From the NCBI RefSeq assembly GCF_031157525.1, contig NZ_JAVIXR010000002.1:310001-374000 (forward strand): a DNA stretch of 64,000 nt, in the 5' to 3' direction. Below the pieces are notes generated by a model. The model was not told where the DNA came from, made no database searches, and saw nothing but the letters and a program-made list of their open reading frames with translations. This document shows positions 36,896 to 46,442 of the stretch, one piece after another. Numbering within the stretch: position 1 is the stretch's first letter; each line of letters opens with the position of its first letter. The DNA comes from Marinobacter sediminicola. Lineage in GTDB: Bacteria; Pseudomonadota; Gammaproteobacteria; Pseudomonadales; Oleiphilaceae. Position numbers and translations under genes: made by a program.

Positions 36896-38554
36896 TCACA
36901 GCAAAAGGGAACGAATATCCCCAAGCAGCTGACTAAGCAATGAGGTAAAGCGTGCCGCATCAGCCCCGTTCACCGCACGGTGATCGTAAGACAACGACAG
37001 CGGTAGCATCAGCCTCGGCTGAAACTCGCTTCCATCCCACACAGGCTTCATCGCAGCACGGGACACCCCAAGAATCGCCACCTCTGGCGTATTCACAATT
37101 GGCGTGAAAGCCGTACCACCGATTCCACCCAAGCTTGTAATAGTGAAACAAGCGCCCTGCATCTCTGCAGGCTTTAACTTCCTGTCACGGGCTTTCTGGG
37201 CAAGCTCGGCACTTTCCGCCGCCAACTCCCAAAGGCCTTTCTGATCGACATCGCGAATCACCGGAACCATCAGCCCGTTGGGCGTATCCACAGCAATACC
37301 AATATGAATGTATTGCTTGCGAACCACCTCTTTGCGCTCCAAATCCAGAGACACGTTGAATTGCGGTAGCTCTGCCAATGCCGTTGCACAGGCCTTAAGA
37401 ATAAACGGCAAAGGCGTCATCTTCACGCCCCTCTTTTCACCAGCCGCTTTCTGGGCTTTTCGGAATGCCTCCATATCGGAGATATCCGCATCCTCAAACT
37501 GGGTAACGTGGGGCACGTTCAGCCAGCTTCGCTGCATGTTGCTCGCGGTAACCGCCATCATTCGCGACATAGGCTCACGCTCAATGTCGCCGAACTGGCT
37601 GAAATCTGGCAGCTTTACGCCCGGTATTCCAGACCCCGTACCAGCGCCTGAACTCCCTTGCTGAGTCTGTTGCAGCTGGCTTTTAACATAGTCGTTCACG
37701 TCGTCTTTCAGAATCCGGCTTTTGGGGCCAGACCCTTTGATGCGAGCCATATCGGCACCCAGCTCTCGAGCCAGTTTGCGCACGGCCGGGCCAGCATGAA
37801 CTCTGGAACCCGGCGAAGGCGGCTCGTAGGTTGAGCTCTGGGGCTGTGCCTCGGGCTCCTTCGACGGCTTATCATCGGCTTCAGGTTCAGGCTTTGCTTC
37901 CTGGCCAGAGTCGGCAGCCGTCTCGCTCTGATCCTCATCGTCCTCGTCGCTGTCGTCGGCGACCGTCATTTCCAGGAGCTTGTCGCCCTCAGACAACTTG
38001 TCTCCTTCATTCACCAGAACCTTCACTACCTTGCCGGCGTATGGAGATGGTATATCCATGGATGCCTTATCGGACTCAACCGTTACCAAAGACGCATCTA
38101 CCTCAATGGTGTCGCCTTCGGATATGTTGACCTCGATAACCGGCACGTCTTCCATGCCATCCAGAGGCGGAACCAACACCGTTTCCGTGCGGGAGCCGCC
38201 AGACTTTTTCTTCGGTTCTGGCTTGGGCTTTTCAGGTTCGGGCTTTTCATCAGAATCAGCACTGGACTCACTTTCTGATTTCGCTTCCGGCTCATCGTCA
38301 GCTCCACCCGCAGCTCCGCCAGCGTCCATCATTGCCACCACGTCGCCTTCTTTCACCTTGTCCCCAACCTTCACGGAAAGCTTGGTGATTTTACCGGCAC
38401 CAGGGGATGGCAAATCTACAGAGGCCTTATCGGTTTCAACGGTCAGTATCGAATCCTCCGCCTCCACCGAATCGCCAACACTGACCAGAATCTCGATTAT
38501 CTCAACTTCATCTGCCCCGCCAAGATCGGGAACCTTGATTTCCTGTTCGCTCAT
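36896..38554 (-). CDS. aceF: Pyruvate dehydrogenase E2 (dihydrolipoyllysine acetyltransferase)
   Basis: E2 transfers the acetyl group from lipoyl to CoA. The 552 residues start at ATG 38554 (AAGGAG upstream; the open frame continues further but without a site). Two lipoyl domains are each followed by a charged Pro/Ala/Glu linker: about 2-76 with the lipoylated Lys in VETDKASVDLPSP, and about 120-195 with VESDKASMDIPSP. A peripheral-subunit-binding domain follows (about 250-290, AVRKLARELGADMARIKGSG). The catalytic domain (about 330-552) has SYDHRAVNGADAARF. Two lipoyl domains rather than three is common in marine gammaproteobacteria. It starts 10 bp after the aceE stop in one operon. Confidence 0.96.
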   Translation of the reverse strand: MSEQEIKVPDLGGADEVEIIEILVSVGDSVEAEDSILTVETDKASVDLPSPGAGKITKLSVKVGDKVKEGDVVAMMDAGGAAGGADDEPEAKSESESSADSDEKPEPEKPKPEPKKKSGGSRTETVLVPPLDGMEDVPVIEVNISEGDTIEVDASLVTVESDKASMDIPSPYAGKVVKVLVNEGDKLSEGDKLLEMTVADDSDEDDEDQSETAADSGQEAKPEPEADDKPSKEPEAQPQSSTYEPPSPGSRVHAGPAVRKLARELGADMARIKGSGPKSRILKDDVNDYVKSQLQQTQQGSSGAGTGSGIPGVKLPDFSQFGDIEREPMSRMMAVTASNMQRSWLNVPHVTQFEDADISDMEAFRKAQKAAGEKRGVKMTPLPFILKACATALAELPQFNVSLDLERKEVVRKQYIHIGIAVDTPNGLMVPVIRDVDQKGLWELAAESAELAQKARDRKLKPAEMQGACFTITSLGGIGGTAFTPIVNTPEVAILGVSRAAMKPVWDGSEFQPRLMLPLSLSYDHRAVNGADAARFTSLLSQLLGDIRSLLL

Positions 38555-38564
38555 GACGGTCTCC

Positions 38565-41231
38565 TTAGCAGTGCGCCGGGTTCGTTTTATTACGATCGAT
38601 ACCGTACTTGCGCATGGCTTCAAGAACCTGCTCCTGCTTCACCTCGCCATCTTTGGCCAAGGCCGACAGAGCAGCTACCGTTACGTAATAACGATCCACC
38701 TCGAAGAAGCTTCTCAGCTTCTCGCGAGTGTCGCTGCGACCAAAACCATCTGTACCCAGTGTCAGGAATGTTTTGGGGATGAACGCCCTCAGTTGCTCGG
38801 AGTGCAGCTTGACGTAATCTGTCGACGATACGACAGGGCCTGTCTGTTTCTCCAGGCACTGAGTGACGTGAGCCTTACGGACCTTGTCATCCGGGTGCAG
38901 CAGGTTCCAACGTTCAACGTGTTGACCGTCTCGGGCAAGTTCGTTAAAGCTGGTGACGCTCCAGACATCGGAGGCTACACCCCAATCGTCTTTTAGCATC
39001 TGAGCAGCTGCTCGCACTTCGTTGAGAATGGCTCCGGCGCCCAGCAGCTGTACACGCAGCTTTTTCTTGCCGCCTTTTACTTCGACGGATTCGAATTTGT
39101 ACATGCCTTTGATAATGTCGTCTTCCACGCCCTTGGGCATGGCCGGCTGCTCATAATTCTCGTTTTCCATGGTGATGTAGTAGAAAACGTTTTTATTCTC
39201 TTCAAACATTTCCTTCATGCCGTGGTGAATCACTACGGCCATCTCATACCCGAATGCCGGATCGTACGCTTTACAGTTGGGGATGGTGTTTGCCAGCACA
39301 TGGCTGTGACCATCCTGGTGCTGCAAGCCTTCGCCATTCAGCGTAGTGCGCCCGGCGGTGCCTCCAATAAGGAAACCACGCGCCTGCATGTCGCCTGATG
39401 CCCAAGCCAGATCGCCCACGCGCTGGAAACCAAACATGGAGTAGAACGCATAGAACGGAATCAGCGGGAAGTTGTTGTTGCTATAAGATGTCGCAGCCGC
39501 CATCCACGCGGCCATAGCACCACCTTCGTTAATACCTTCCTGAAGAATCTGTCCTTTCTTGTCCTCCCGGTAATACATGATCTGTTCACGGTCCTGGGGT
39601 ACATACTTCTGCCCCTCAGACGTGTAGATCCCCAGCTGACGGAACATGCCCTCCATACCGAAGGTACGAGCCTCATCCGGCACGATTGGCACTATCCGCT
39701 TGCCAATACGCTTATCTTTAACGAGCGCTCCCAGCAGGCGAACAAACGCCATGGTTGTGGAGATTTCACGGCCACTCGAACCTTCCAGAACCTGTTTGAA
39801 AATATCCAGATCAGGAATTTGAAGAGGCTGGCAATCCTTGCGGCGCCGGGGATAAAAGCCACCCAGTTCCTGCCTGCGCTTATTCATGTAGACCAGCTCG
39901 GGGCTGTCTGGCGCTGGGCGGTAATAGGGTACGTCTTCCAGCTCTTCATCTTTCAGCGGAATTGCAAAGCGATCGCGGAATGACTTGAGGGTTTCAATAT
40001 CCAGCTTCTTCAGTGAATGGGCCGTGTTCTGAGACTCGCCCGCCGCACCAAAACCATAACCTTTAATCGTGTGCGCAAGAATAACCGTAGGCTTGCCGTT
40101 CGCCTCGGTCATCGCCTTCTGATAAGCGGCGTACACTTTGTAGGGGTCGTGACCACCCCGGTTGAGCTTGTTGATATCTTCGTCCGTCCAGTCTTCTACC
40201 AGCTTGGCCAATTGCGGGTACTTGCCGAAGAAGTGTTTGCGGGTATGGGATGGACCGTTATGGGTAAAGTTCTGCAGGTCACCATCGCAAATCTCGTCCA
40301 TGGCTCGCTGCATAATGCCGTGCTCGTCGAGGTCGAACAAGGTGTCCCAAACCCGACCCCAAACCACCTTGATCACGTTCCAGCCAGCTCCCCGGAAAGT
40401 GCCTTCAAGCTCTTGAATAATCTTACCGTTACCACGTACCGGACCGTCCAGGCGCTGCAGGTTACAGTTCACCACGAACACCAGGTTGTCGAGATTTTCC
40501 CGACCGGCTTTTGAGATACACCCCAGGGTTTCCGGCTCGTCAGTCTCACCATCACCCACAAAGCACCAAACCTTGCGATTACCCATTTCCACGAGTTCGC
40601 GGCTATCCAGGTACTTCATCACGTGGGCCTGATAAATGGCCTGAATCGGCCCAAGCCCCATAGATACGGTGGGGAACTGCCAGTAATCCGGCATTAGCCA
40701 GGGGTGCGGATACGAGGAGAGGCCGTCTCCGTCCACTTCCTCGCGATATTTATCAAGCTGCGCTTCTGTAAACCGTCCTTCCAGAAAAGACCGCGCGTAG
40801 TTGCCCGGCGAGGCGTGACCCTGAAAATAGATCAAGTCGGACTCGCGCTTTTCATCACCACCATGGAAAAAGTAGTTAAAGCCAACGTCGTAGAGCGTGG
40901 CTGCAGATGAGAAGGTCGATATATGGCCGCCCAGATCGCCCGGTCGCTTGTTGGCACGCACAACCATGGCCATAGCGTTCCAGCGGATCAGTGACCGAAT
41001 CCGGCGCTCCATAAACAGGTCGCCCGGCATCCGCGCTTCCTGGGTTGCCGGAATAGTATTTCGGAACGGTGTAGTAATTGAATACGGTAGCTCGGTGCCA
41101 TCACGACTGGCACGCTCAGAAAGGCGCTCCAGAATGTACTTAACCCGCTCTATGCCTTCGTTCTCCATGAGCGACTCAAGTGCATCAAGCCATTCGCTCG
41201 TCTCTATGGGATCATCATCCTGGTACATCAA
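38565..41231 (-). CDS. aceE: Pyruvate dehydrogenase E1 component
   Basis: The 888 residues form a homodimeric E1 that decarboxylates pyruvate using thiamine diphosphate. Motifs are DGLSSYPHPWLMPDYW near the N-terminus; the TPP motif FVGDGETDEPETLGCISKAGRENLDNLVFVVNCN at about 230-265; and GGTAGRTTLNGEGLQHQDGHSHV in the second domain. The length equals E. coli AceE (887). It is upstream of aceF, with no lpd gene in the window. The promoter must lie in 41232-41880, which holds a perfect 7-bp palindrome at 41479-41496. Confidence 0.97.
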   Translation of the reverse strand: MMYQDDDPIETSEWLDALESLMENEGIERVKYILERLSERASRDGTELPYSITTPFRNTIPATQEARMPGDLFMERRIRSLIRWNAMAMVVRANKRPGDLGGHISTFSSAATLYDVGFNYFFHGGDEKRESDLIYFQGHASPGNYARSFLEGRFTEAQLDKYREEVDGDGLSSYPHPWLMPDYWQFPTVSMGLGPIQAIYQAHVMKYLDSRELVEMGNRKVWCFVGDGETDEPETLGCISKAGRENLDNLVFVVNCNLQRLDGPVRGNGKIIQELEGTFRGAGWNVIKVVWGRVWDTLFDLDEHGIMQRAMDEICDGDLQNFTHNGPSHTRKHFFGKYPQLAKLVEDWTDEDINKLNRGGHDPYKVYAAYQKAMTEANGKPTVILAHTIKGYGFGAAGESQNTAHSLKKLDIETLKSFRDRFAIPLKDEELEDVPYYRPAPDSPELVYMNKRRQELGGFYPRRRKDCQPLQIPDLDIFKQVLEGSSGREISTTMAFVRLLGALVKDKRIGKRIVPIVPDEARTFGMEGMFRQLGIYTSEGQKYVPQDREQIMYYREDKKGQILQEGINEGGAMAAWMAAATSYSNNNFPLIPFYAFYSMFGFQRVGDLAWASGDMQARGFLIGGTAGRTTLNGEGLQHQDGHSHVLANTIPNCKAYDPAFGYEMAVVIHHGMKEMFEENKNVFYYITMENENYEQPAMPKGVEDDIIKGMYKFESVEVKGGKKKLRVQLLGAGAILNEVRAAAQMLKDDWGVASDVWSVTSFNELARDGQHVERWNLLHPDDKVRKAHVTQCLEKQTGPVVSSTDYVKLHSEQLRAFIPKTFLTLGTDGFGRSDTREKLRSFFEVDRYYVTVAALSALAKDGEVKQEQVLEAMRKYGIDRNKTNPAHC

Positions 41232-41478
41232 ACCTCCCCCTTCGCATCCAAAAGTGCTGCAAGTGCCAAGCGCGGCACCCGCGCATGCGGTATCAAGTTA
41301 ACTGCAACAACGGCAACGTCTTCGTTATGTATTTTTTGCCGGTAGACACACCGGTCAAGGTTACTAACTGCATCCATCAAGCATAGAACAGCTTTTCTGT
41401 TTTTACTGCCCGCCCCTGTTGGATGATCAGACTGTGGCGCAAAACCAGCCAGGTATTATTCGGTCAGCATGCAAAATT

Positions 41479-41496
41479 CGTAGTATTTTTACTACG
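41479..41496. promoter_or_regulatory. Perfect palindrome upstream of aceE
   Basis: CGTAGTA-TTTT-TACTACG lies about 250 bp upstream of the aceE start. It may be a regulator operator. It does not match the PdhR core (TGGT-n3-ACCA), so the usual pyruvate repressor is not indicated. Confidence 0.45.
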
Positions 41497-41792
41497 CATT
41501 TACTGTAAACACCAACAAAAGGCGAAATCTACACGCCAAACACAATCACAATTACGATTAGTTACGCAATAATGCCTTTTTTAAGAGCACCAAACAACCA
41601 GACTCAGACCAACGTCTTAGTCGCGATAACACCCAAGCTTTCATTACCACGCTAAACGATATGGACATTCAAACCTGTCACGAAATAATATTTATATGCT
41701 TATATTTCAGATAGTTAGAATCACAAAAACAAAATAACCGAATTTTCTTCTACGCACTTTTAATTAGACCTGAAACTAAACAATAATTTATG

Positions 41793-41798
41793 TATACT
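41793..41798 (+). promoter_or_regulatory. Probable -10 box of the KamA-type gene
   Basis: TATACT preceded by ATG (TATGTATACT) 83 bp upstream of the start codon matches a sigma-70 -10 box. The best upstream hexamer at 16 bp (TGAAAC) is a weak -35. It gives a leader of about 75 nt. Confidence 0.45.
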
Positions 41799-41838
41799 CG
41801 CCTGCCCATTTTTTGACCACCGGAGCGGCGTTTATTTT

Positions 41839-41875
41839 GCCCTCCTGACAATTCATACCTTTAATTACTGAGGGC
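41839..41875 (+). promoter_or_regulatory. Leader hairpin hiding the ribosome site
   Basis: GCCCTC (41839-41844) can pair with GAGGGC (41870-41875), which holds the GAGGG ribosome site of the KamA-type gene. The 25-nt loop lies between them. An upstream GGAG (41822-41825) could compete for CTCC at 41842-41845, allowing an open/closed switch. Confidence 0.4.
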
Positions 41876-41880
41876 GAACC

Positions 41881-43245
41881 ATGAACTCAATCGTCACTTT
41901 TCCAAACCGGATTCCTACAACAGAATTCGAGGAACGACGCTTCAAGGTTTATACAGACCGCCAGCTAGACAAAATCGAGATCATCCAGAATCTTCCGGAA
42001 GAGACCCTGTTTGAAATGAAGGTAGTAGCCAGCGTGCTGCCCTTCCGTGTGAACGAGTACGTGATCAACGAGCTGATTGACTGGAACAAGGTACCCAACG
42101 ACCCCATTTATCAGTTGGTGTTCCCGCAGAAGGGCATGCTGAAAGACGAGCACTTTGACCGCATGGCCAAGCTGCACCGGGAAGGTGCGGAGAAGAAAGA
42201 GATTCAAGCGGTAGCCAAAGAGATCCGCGACGACCTGAACCCGCACCCGGCTGGCCAGATGGAAATGAACATGCCGGAGCTGGAAGGCGAAGTGCTCGAC
42301 GGCGTGCAGCACAAATACCGTGAAACCGTGCTCTTCTTCCCGGCCCAGGGCCAGACCTGCCACTCTTATTGCACCTTCTGCTTCCGTTGGGCGCAGTTTG
42401 TGGGCGACAAAGACCTGAAGATGTCCAGCACCGAGGCAGACAAGCTGCACGGCTACCTGCAAGAGCACACCGAAGTATCGGACCTTCTGGTTACCGGTGG
42501 CGACCCCATGGTAATGAAAACCAAGAGCTTGGCCCAATACCTTGAGCCTTTACTGCGGCCAGAGTTTGACCACATCCAGACAATCCGCATCGGCACCAAG
42601 GCTTTAACCTTCTGGCCTTACCGTTTTGTGACGGACAAAGATGCAGATGAGCTGATCGATTTGTTCGCCAAGCTTGTGGATGCAGGCAAGCACATTGCGA
42701 TCATGGCCCACTACAATCACTGGCAGGAAATCACCACCGACATCGCCGAAGAGGCCATTCGCCGCATTCGAGCCACCGGTGCTGAAATCCGCGCACAAGG
42801 CCCGCTGATCAAGCACGTTAACGACAATGCAGATGACTGGGCCAAGCTCTGGAAGAAAGAAGTGCAGCTGGGCATCATCCCCTACTACATGTTTGTAGAG
42901 AGGGACACTGGCGCCAAGAACTACTTTGAAGTGCCGCTAGCCGAAGCCTTCCAGATTTACCGCGAAGCCATGAAAAAAGTCAGCGGCCTGGCCCGCACCG
43001 CCCGCGGCCCCAGCATGAGCGCCGGCCCTGGAAAAGTAGAAGTTCAGGGCATAGCAGAAGTTGCTGGCGAGAAAGTCTTTGTATTGCGCTTCCTGCAAGG
43101 CCGCAACCCGGACTGGGTACAGCGCCCGTTCTTCGCCAAGTACAGCGAAACGGCCACCTGGCTGCATGAACTGGAGCCTGCGTTCGGGGAAGAGAAGTTC
43201 TTCTTTGAGGATGAGTTTGAGGCGATGAAGAAGGGGAATGGCTGA
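41881..43245 (+). CDS. KamA-family radical SAM protein (lysine 2,3-aminomutase-like)
   Basis: This family moves an amino group between carbons 2 and 3 using S-adenosylmethionine, a 4Fe-4S cluster and PLP. The protein has 454 residues. The cluster motif is C160-HSY-C164-TF-C167, the canonical C-x3-C-x2-C, but followed by FRWAQFV in place of the usual TRR of KamA. GGDPMVMK matches the SAM-binding GGD. RGPSMSAGPGKVEVQG holds the probable PLP lysine (K385), like the GGGGK region of KamA. It could be a true lysine 2,3-aminomutase (beta-lysine osmolyte) or a different aminomutase; no acetyltransferase (AblB) gene lies next to it. It is a single gene, terminated at 43257. Confidence 0.88.
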   Translation: MNSIVTFPNRIPTTEFEERRFKVYTDRQLDKIEIIQNLPEETLFEMKVVASVLPFRVNEYVINELIDWNKVPNDPIYQLVFPQKGMLKDEHFDRMAKLHREGAEKKEIQAVAKEIRDDLNPHPAGQMEMNMPELEGEVLDGVQHKYRETVLFFPAQGQTCHSYCTFCFRWAQFVGDKDLKMSSTEADKLHGYLQEHTEVSDLLVTGGDPMVMKTKSLAQYLEPLLRPEFDHIQTIRIGTKALTFWPYRFVTDKDADELIDLFAKLVDAGKHIAIMAHYNHWQEITTDIAEEAIRRIRATGAEIRAQGPLIKHVNDNADDWAKLWKKEVQLGIIPYYMFVERDTGAKNYFEVPLAEAFQIYREAMKKVSGLARTARGPSMSAGPGKVEVQGIAEVAGEKVFVLRFLQGRNPDWVQRPFFAKYSETATWLHELEPAFGEEKFFFEDEFEAMKKGNG

Positions 43246-43256
43246 GGCTTGGCAAA

Positions 43257-43284
43257 GCGGAGGCAGGCTAAAACCTGCCTCCGC
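43257..43284. terminator. Bidirectional hairpin terminator
   Basis: GCGGAGGCAGG-ctaaaa-CCTGCCTCCGC is a perfect 11-bp stem located 12 bp after the KamA-type stop and 7 bp before the converging lipoprotein stop. It has no strong T run but serves both genes. Confidence 0.7.
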
Positions 43285-43290
43285 CCTTAA

Positions 43291-45018
43291 TCAACGCCCG
43301 ATTTTCTTATCCAGACTCGCCAACTTGGCCGCGCTGAATACATACATAGACGCGACCTCAACTGAGCCATCAGTCAGAGCAGTCAAAGGCGCCAACGATA
43401 CCTGCCCTGCCTCAATGCTATCCGGGAAGCCTCCGGGACCCTCCACATCAACCGACCACAGTATCTCAAACGTATCCGGATCACGGCGCTGTAATGCAGA
43501 TGCGGTAACCACCAGTAAGCGGCCTTCTGCATCCGTAGCAACATCGTAAATATCAGCTCTTACATCATTCGCATAGCGCCAGCGCTTATCGATCAACGCA
43601 GTTAGATTGCCACTATCCGTGTCCACGCGATAAACGCTGTAACGGGACATACGATCACCATTTGTCACTATATTGTCGTGCACACTGAAATAGAGCTGGT
43701 CATCTACTTTTCGGAACAGACTGGAGGCGACAATTTCATTGCTGTCACGCAGCACATCAATCTGCTTCGACCACTCTAGACTGCAAGCTTGGCTCATTTT
43801 ACTGACCAGTCCTTTACCGTCACTACTGAAGCTAAAGGCATAGATATAGCCATCATCCCCCAGAATAACCGTGCCATCCTCCTTTGCTGAAGCGGTTCTC
43901 TCCCAAAACCCAGAGCCGAAGTAGTTCAATGGCATATAGCGCATATTGTTCGAATTACCCAAAGAGGCAGAGCAGATCTCAGAGCCAGCTCCATTCTTTA
44001 ATGTAAGCTTGCCTTTTGCAGCATTAAATATAAGGCCTGCCGTCAAGTGACTGACTGATTTCCGTCCTATTGCTCCGTTGTCATAACTGGACGATGCCAA
44101 CCGAAACCCGGATGAATCAGCGGTATAAACCTTGGTGCCGCCAATTGTGAGTGTATACGTGCTGTCAACCTCGTCGTATCGAATGCGCTGTGCTCCCTCG
44201 ACGCCGCTGTAGGGCTTCTGAGCGGCACTGCTCCAAATGCTTCTATTCGCGCTGGCACTTGATAGATCGCTATCTGAAATCCTTACCTGTCCCACACTCA
44301 CACCAGCAGCATCCACACGACCCAAATAGAGGCCGTTTTCATTGGCAGCAGCACCGCTTGCGCTGAACATATAAAACTGAGGGTCTCCGGCCTGCTTATC
44401 AAACAGCCACTCAATGGTGGTGCCCTCAGCGAACTGATTATTCAAAATCTGGTCTTTATCCAGCTTATCCGGGAATGCGGCAACCTGATTGTCAGAGCCA
44501 GGAGTAATCCGTGGGCCATCGCTCAACGGCATGCCGATTATTTTGTAGGTACCCGAACTACCTCCACTATAATTCGATGCGGTGTAGGTGCCAGCGCCTG
44601 CACTTTTTGGCGTCAACACGAAGGTATCTACCACCTGGCTGCCTGCATAATCCAGAACAATTTTATAGTTTGAGCTGCCCGAGCGCTGCCAGTTATAGCT
44701 GTCAAAATCGGACGCATCGAATACTCGCATGTCACGAGTGTTAAAGCCCGCCGGAGCATAACCTGATGGGTCGGCGGATGATGGCTTCACAAACAGAATG
44801 ATTTTTCCGACGTCTGTTCCCGAGCCGGACGCAGACTGAACAGTCATCTCAATCTGCAGATTTTTAGGGGACGCTGGCCAAGTGTAGCCGGCGGAGCTTG
44901 AACCGCCCCCACCTACGCTATCGCCGTCACCACCACCGCCACAGCCGGCTAGTGTCAAACTGCACAATACAATAGGAATAAAAGAGCGTGATTTAGTCGT
45001 AAGAGGGAAGTTGGTCAC
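43291..45018 (-). CDS. Large secreted lipoprotein, unknown family
   Basis: The product is 575 residues. The signal (residues 1-25) ends with lipobox LAGC, Cys26, immediately followed by a Gly/Ser linker (GGGGDGDSVGGGGSSS). The mature part is rich in Tyr, Asp and Ser with many short strands (about 60-560), including repeated 'G-x-[IV]-Y-x-F/[VA]' segments (ILGDDGYIYAFSF; DDQLYFSVHD; RYSVYRVD; DIYDVATDAEGRLLVVTA) that suggest a beta-propeller in the C-terminal half. No catalytic motif is evident and I do not recognise the family. It lies downstream of the LuxR-type gene on the same strand (190 bp gap). A poly-Gly tether is common in surface lipoproteins of marine gammaproteobacteria. Confidence 0.7.
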   Translation of the reverse strand: MTNFPLTTKSRSFIPIVLCSLTLAGCGGGGDGDSVGGGGSSSAGYTWPASPKNLQIEMTVQSASGSGTDVGKIILFVKPSSADPSGYAPAGFNTRDMRVFDASDFDSYNWQRSGSSNYKIVLDYAGSQVVDTFVLTPKSAGAGTYTASNYSGGSSGTYKIIGMPLSDGPRITPGSDNQVAAFPDKLDKDQILNNQFAEGTTIEWLFDKQAGDPQFYMFSASGAAANENGLYLGRVDAAGVSVGQVRISDSDLSSASANRSIWSSAAQKPYSGVEGAQRIRYDEVDSTYTLTIGGTKVYTADSSGFRLASSSYDNGAIGRKSVSHLTAGLIFNAAKGKLTLKNGAGSEICSASLGNSNNMRYMPLNYFGSGFWERTASAKEDGTVILGDDGYIYAFSFSSDGKGLVSKMSQACSLEWSKQIDVLRDSNEIVASSLFRKVDDQLYFSVHDNIVTNGDRMSRYSVYRVDTDSGNLTALIDKRWRYANDVRADIYDVATDAEGRLLVVTASALQRRDPDTFEILWSVDVEGPGGFPDSIEAGQVSLAPLTALTDGSVEVASMYVFSAAKLASLDKKIGR

Positions 45019-45208
45019 TAGTCATAACTCCGAATAAGCAACAGCAACTTCAAAGGTGCGCAGGACTACCCTTCGAAACAAAAGCTAAAAGCAGCTTTGT
45101 TTCCAAACAACTCTGCGTGCCGGTGCAGTAAAAAGGGAAACAGCGTCACCAGCTTACGCAATGCTCGGAACAGCCCACTACCCTCATATAAGGGTAATTG
45201 GGGACGTT

Positions 45209-46363
45209 TTAACGCAACAACGCCGAAAGAATTGTACTGATCAGCTGGCCTTGTCGCGCCCAGCCGGTTTTATGAAAGATCTGTTTCAAATAACTACGAA
45301 CTGTTGCCTCGCTTTTGTGCCTCTGCTCGGCAATTTCTTTCAGGCTCCACCCCTTAACAAGATCCTCGCAAACCTGGGCTTCTGCCGGTGACAGGGAAAA
45401 ATATTCGGCAATTGCTGCAGCATCAGGAAACGCTCTTGTGTCAGCATCAACCACCGTCACTAACACCCCACCCGTGAGAAGATCACTGTGCTCAAGAGGC
45501 CGTATAGTCATCACCAAAGGGGAAGCTGAACCATGGTTAATGACCAGCGTTTCCTGGCAGGTAATACCGTTCTCAGCAGTTGCAGATGAGGCCCGCGTAA
45601 TGCTGCGCAGGAACGTTTTTTGTGTGCTTTCAGATGGGAAAGAAAAGCGCTGATGCCGAACCGAAAGCCCCGCGTTTCTCGTTAGGAGCTGCTCGCCACG
45701 CTGATTGGTAATCACTAATAACCCACGATTATTCAGTACAAAAGCGGCTTCAGGAATTAGCTCGGCAATTGCAGAAAGCGACTGCTCGGTGCTGGGGTGT
45801 TGGTGAAACGTTTTAGCCAATCCCACCGTTTGCCGTATGAATGGCACAAGTCGATCCATAGCCGCAAGCTCTGCAGGCACATAGGCACCCTGAGCAATAG
45901 TGCGCTGCACGGTCAGAAGGGCGATGTGCGTGTCGGAAACATCAATCACCAGCCACGCAGAATCGAGCATGCTCTGGTCGGATTCCCACCGATCGTAATC
46001 ATCACCAGGCGGTCCGTTTGCCAATAGAGGTAAAGCTGCGCTGAAGAGCCCTGGTTGCTGTGTAATAGCATGATTAGTAACCGCATCGTGGGCAATCATG
46101 TTGTTATCCAGGTACCAGCCCAAGAACTCATCGGATAAACCAGCTTGCCATATGTGCTCTATGGCTCTGGGGCTTTTTCTTATAAAGGAAAGCTGGGCTG
46201 CGCACCCGTTAACAGCAGAAGTCAGTTTTGCTAAAAAATCATGGAAGCCGGCTTGGTGCTGTAACGACTCATACAGGCAGCGAATTAGCCCGGATTCATC
46301 TGGCAGGATATCTTGAGGTTTTAATGCCCTATGAAGTGATTGATCCTCCACCGGCTCTCCCAT
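45209..46363 (-). CDS. LuxR-type transcriptional regulator with N-terminal sensing domain
   Basis: The product is 384 residues. The C-terminal LuxR helix-turn-helix (about 320-380) has FSLSPAEAQVCEDLVKGWSLKEIAEQRHKSEATVRSYLKQIFHKTG, the typical GerE/NarL DNA-binding unit. The N-terminal part has no canonical acyl-homoserine-lactone pocket or receiver Asp. A PAS-like segment sits at about 195-300 (LSAIAELIPEAAFVLNNRGLLVITNQRGEQLL). The signal is unknown. It is upstream of the large lipoprotein and may control it, but no operator is visible. The start at 46363 gives the whole N-terminal domain. Confidence 0.85.
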   Translation of the reverse strand: MGEPVEDQSLHRALKPQDILPDESGLIRCLYESLQHQAGFHDFLAKLTSAVNGCAAQLSFIRKSPRAIEHIWQAGLSDEFLGWYLDNNMIAHDAVTNHAITQQPGLFSAALPLLANGPPGDDYDRWESDQSMLDSAWLVIDVSDTHIALLTVQRTIAQGAYVPAELAAMDRLVPFIRQTVGLAKTFHQHPSTEQSLSAIAELIPEAAFVLNNRGLLVITNQRGEQLLTRNAGLSVRHQRFSFPSESTQKTFLRSITRASSATAENGITCQETLVINHGSASPLVMTIRPLEHSDLLTGGVLVTVVDADTRAFPDAAAIAEYFSLSPAEAQVCEDLVKGWSLKEIAEQRHKSEATVRSYLKQIFHKTGWARQGQLISTILSALLR

Positions 46364-46442
46364 TTGTTTGGTTTTTTTTATTGGAGCACATTACCTGCTT
46401 CCAGAAACCAAACTATAGAAGAAACTCAACAATATGTAGAGG

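Larger units (their letters stand above)
41232..41880. other. Long A/T-rich divergent promoter region, no gene
   Basis: These 649 bases separate the aceE (leftward) and KamA-type (rightward) starts. They contain no ORF with codon structure or ribosome site. The right half (about 41480-41800) is strikingly A/T-rich. Features seen are the palindrome at 41479-41496, a TATACT hexamer at 41793-41798, and a leader hairpin at 41839-41875 that covers the KamA ribosome site. Confidence 0.6.

Noticed and set aside
37980-38996. 338-residue Ser/Pro-rich ORF antisense to aceF/aceE
   Set aside because: It mirrors the charged lipoyl-linker codons of aceF; not a gene.
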